Of a stretch of 32,884 nucleotides of DNA, positions 31,245-32,884 are shown one piece after another. The notes under the pieces were generated by a model. It ran no database searches. It was not told the origin of the DNA and worked only from the letters and a program-made list of their open reading frames with translations. Source of the stretch: Bacteroidota bacterium (GTDB lineage: Bacteria; Bacteroidota; Bacteroidia; JABEUT01); contig JABDCH010000022.1 in the NCBI GenBank assembly GCA_013288205.1, positions 1 through 32,884 of the forward strand. The letters run 5' to 3'. The stretch's first letter is position 1. Each line of letters opens with the position of its first letter. Position numbers and translations under genes: made by a program.

Positions 31245-32884
31245 CTACTTTTCCTTCACCTATAGGACTTCCTTCTTCATTTAAAACTCTGTACAAATAA
31301 ACCCCATTGGGCAGGGAAAATAAGTTAACAGTAAATGTTGAATTTGGAATATTGTATTGGGAATAAACTTCTTCACCCAACACATTATATATTTTAACAG
31401 AGAACTTGTAGCTTACGCCCACAATCTGAAAACTTACCTGCCCGGTAGATGGGTTTGGGTAAACCCGGATGTTTTTCGGTTGGGGTGTTATGCTATTTAT
31501 GCCCGTTTCTGTATTAGCACATGATTGCCATCTTCCCAGAAAAATACTCATTCCGCCATTATTAAGATTAGCGTCAATCAATATATTTGGTCCGCAGAAA
31601 ACAGTATCTTCCGTAAAAAGCCCGCCCATATAAATATAGTTACCGGAAATATCTGCTGAAATTCTGGGGTATTTGTTAATATTAGGCAATATAGAGCCAC
31701 ATAAAGGATTTCCGGCTGTATCCAACATCATAACAAGCCCGGCTGAAGAGCTGCCGGTATTGGGTCTGGGGCAATGAATAGTGAGATTGCCAAAAATGAG
31801 GGAATCAGGATTTGACCATACACTCATTGCTCCAATATAAATATGGTTATGAGAGTCAGAAGCCATAGATGTTCCTATCCAATAAGAATTTTTGGAAGAA
31901 CATTTTGCCCATAATATATTTCCATTTGGGTCATATTTTACCAAGTATAAAGTATAGTTAGATCCTGTTAAAGTATAATTTCCAAATTTTGCACTATTTT
32001 CAAAATATCCTGTGAGATATGAGTTACCTGATACATCTGTAGTTACACCATTTCCGTATTCTCTTACACTACCTGTACCATTATCCGTACTTTGCTTAGC
32101 CCATAAAACATTACCCGATGAAGAATATTTTACCAGGAATGCATTCAAATTATTGGGATTTCCCAAGTTAGAAAGAGTATAAGTGCCAAATGAAATAGTA
32201 TCTCCAAATGCTCCTGTCAAAAATATATTGTTGTTATTATCTGTTGTAATTTGGCCGTCCCCGCTAAGTGATCCGTTATTAGGATGAGGGTATTTTGATT
32301 GTTGTCCCCAAAGGATATTTCCATTTGGATCAAGTTTTATTATAAACAGGTTATTTAAAACATTAGAGGGATTCATAAGGGTTAGTGTCCCAAACGATAG
32401 GGTATCAGTAAATACACCTGCCAAAATAATATTCCCTGCATTATCTACTGTGGTCCAAAGCCCACAGCTAAAGTCAAAACGTGAGGGCGTAATACCTTGT
32501 TTAGCCCAAATTATATTACCGCTGGAATCAAATTTTACTAAAAAAACATCTCCATTTCCACCTGAGAGATCTGGTGTACATCTTAACGTAAACCTTCCTA
32601 TTTGCATGGTTCCTATAAAGGAGCCTGAAACATAAACATTGCCATTATTATCAGAGCTAACGGTATATCCATTACTGCTAGATGATTGGTTATTGCTGTC
32701 AATAGCATTTACGGCCCATTTTAAAGCACCTGCAGAATTGTATTTTGCTACATATAGGTTTTCCTGGGTTCCGGATAATGTATCTGTACTGAAATATAGG
32801 TATGAAAGAAATGAGCCGGTAACGTACGCATTATTATTACCACCTGAAGATGTTGAAGCTACTGGAAATGCACAGACTAGGGTG
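31231..32884 (-). CDS. T9SS type A protein with SBBP-type propeller repeats (5' end outside window)
   Basis: The frame is open from the stop at 31231 to the right edge, about 550 residues, so the gene starts outside; an ATG at 32607 is internal. The visible part is a run of ~50-residue repeats such as VYVSGSF(x)GT...FLVKFDSSGNIIWAKQ, GNIILAGVFTDTLSFGTLTL and NIFLTGAFGDTISFGTYTL, the SBBP (seven-bladed propeller-like) pattern. At least six units can be seen. The last ~80 residues are a T9SS type A sorting domain (NIRVYPNPSTGQVSFQIV, VKIYNVLGEEVYS, LPNGVYLYRVLNE). The protein is surface or secreted; SBBP proteins of this sort have no assigned enzyme activity. Confidence 0.9.
   Translation of the reverse strand, partial: TLVCAFPVASTSSGGNNNAYVTGSFLSYLYFSTDTLSGTQENLYVAKYNSAGALKWAVNAIDSNNQSSSSNGYTVSSDNNGNVYVSGSFIGTMQIGRFTLRCTPDLSGGNGDVFLVKFDSSGNIIWAKQGITPSRFDFSCGLWTTVDNAGNIILAGVFTDTLSFGTLTLMNPSNVLNNLFIIKLDPNGNILWGQQSKYPHPNNGSLSGDGQITTDNNNNIFLTGAFGDTISFGTYTLSNLGNPNNLNAFLVKYSSSGNVLWAKQSTDNGTGSVREYGNGVTTDVSGNSYLTGYFENSAKFGNYTLTGSNYTLYLVKYDPNGNILWAKCSSKNSYWIGTSMASDSHNHIYIGAMSVWSNPDSLIFGNLTIHCPRPNTGSSSAGLVMMLDTAGNPLCGSILPNINKYPRISADISGNYIYMGGLFTEDTVFCGPNILIDANLNNGGMSIFLGRWQSCANTETGINSITPQPKNIRVYPNPSTGQVSFQIVGVSYKFSVKIYNVLGEEVYSQYNIPNSTFTVNLFSLPNGVYLYRVLNEEGSPIGEGKVVIQK

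Noticed and set aside
32450-32635. Plus-strand ORF inside the SBBP gene
   Set aside because: It is a shadow of the long minus-strand frame, which stays open to the window edge and has clear repeats.

Overview
The window reads as chromosomal DNA of a free-living member of the Bacteroidota, probably of the Chitinophagales/Sphingobacteriales/Cytophagales type rather than a gut Bacteroides. The evidence is six secreted proteins with type IX secretion system (T9SS) sorting domains (four type A, two type B/gliding-associated), one PorP/SprF family outer-membrane protein, a bTHX ribosomal protein, and many upstream regions carrying the Bacteroidota -7 promoter element TAnnTTTG. It is moderately AT-rich by eye. 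I saw no tRNA, rRNA, CRISPR array, integrase, transposase or phage module.

Layout. 1-4.3 kb: end of a T9SS type A protein, a secreted TPR protein, a small secreted hypothetical protein, and an S8 (subtilisin-like) protease with a large insertion. 4.6-10.6 kb: two large paralogous fibre-like proteins (27 and about 22 head repeats, each followed by an S74-type intramolecular chaperone domain) flanking an opposite-strand ComA-like phosphosulfolactate synthase. 10.6-13.4 kb: a Dph6-like PP-loop ATPase, then paaC-paaD-paaG of phenylacetyl-CoA catabolism, without paaA or paaB beside them. 13.6-19.2 kb: a two-gene unit of very large T9SS type B proteins. 19.3-22.2 kb: a tandem universal stress protein and another T9SS type A protein, closed by a strong bidirectional terminator. 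22.2-25.6 kb, minus strand: purB, a family 2 glycosyltransferase and a YdcF-like DUF218 protein packed end to end, then the bTHX gene with its own promoter. 25.7-28.3 kb: an AmpG-like MFS transporter and PorP/SprF. 28.4-30.3 kb, minus strand: a methyltransferase with no ATG start, a 62-residue coiled-coil protein in the same frame just upstream, and dusB. 30.3 kb to the end: a CPBP intramembrane protease and a T9SS type A SBBP-type propeller protein that runs off the right edge.

How it works together. Much of the coding capacity serves the cell surface: T9SS cargo, a PorP/SprF protein, fibre-like repeats and a secreted protease. Housekeeping genes (purB, dusB, bTHX, usp) and a partial aromatic-catabolism operon are interspersed. 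The T9SS core (PorK/L/M/N, SprA, PorU and so on) is not in the window.

The points most worth checking are: the ATG-less methyltransferase lying in frame behind a coiled-coil ORF and one TAA; -7 boxes so close to the ATG of the PP-loop gene and paaC that both mRNAs should be leaderless; paaCDG without paaAB; and the fibre paralogues, one of which has its T9SS sorting domain on the far side of a potentially self-cleaving S74 domain. None of these is proven to be a new system from sequence alone.
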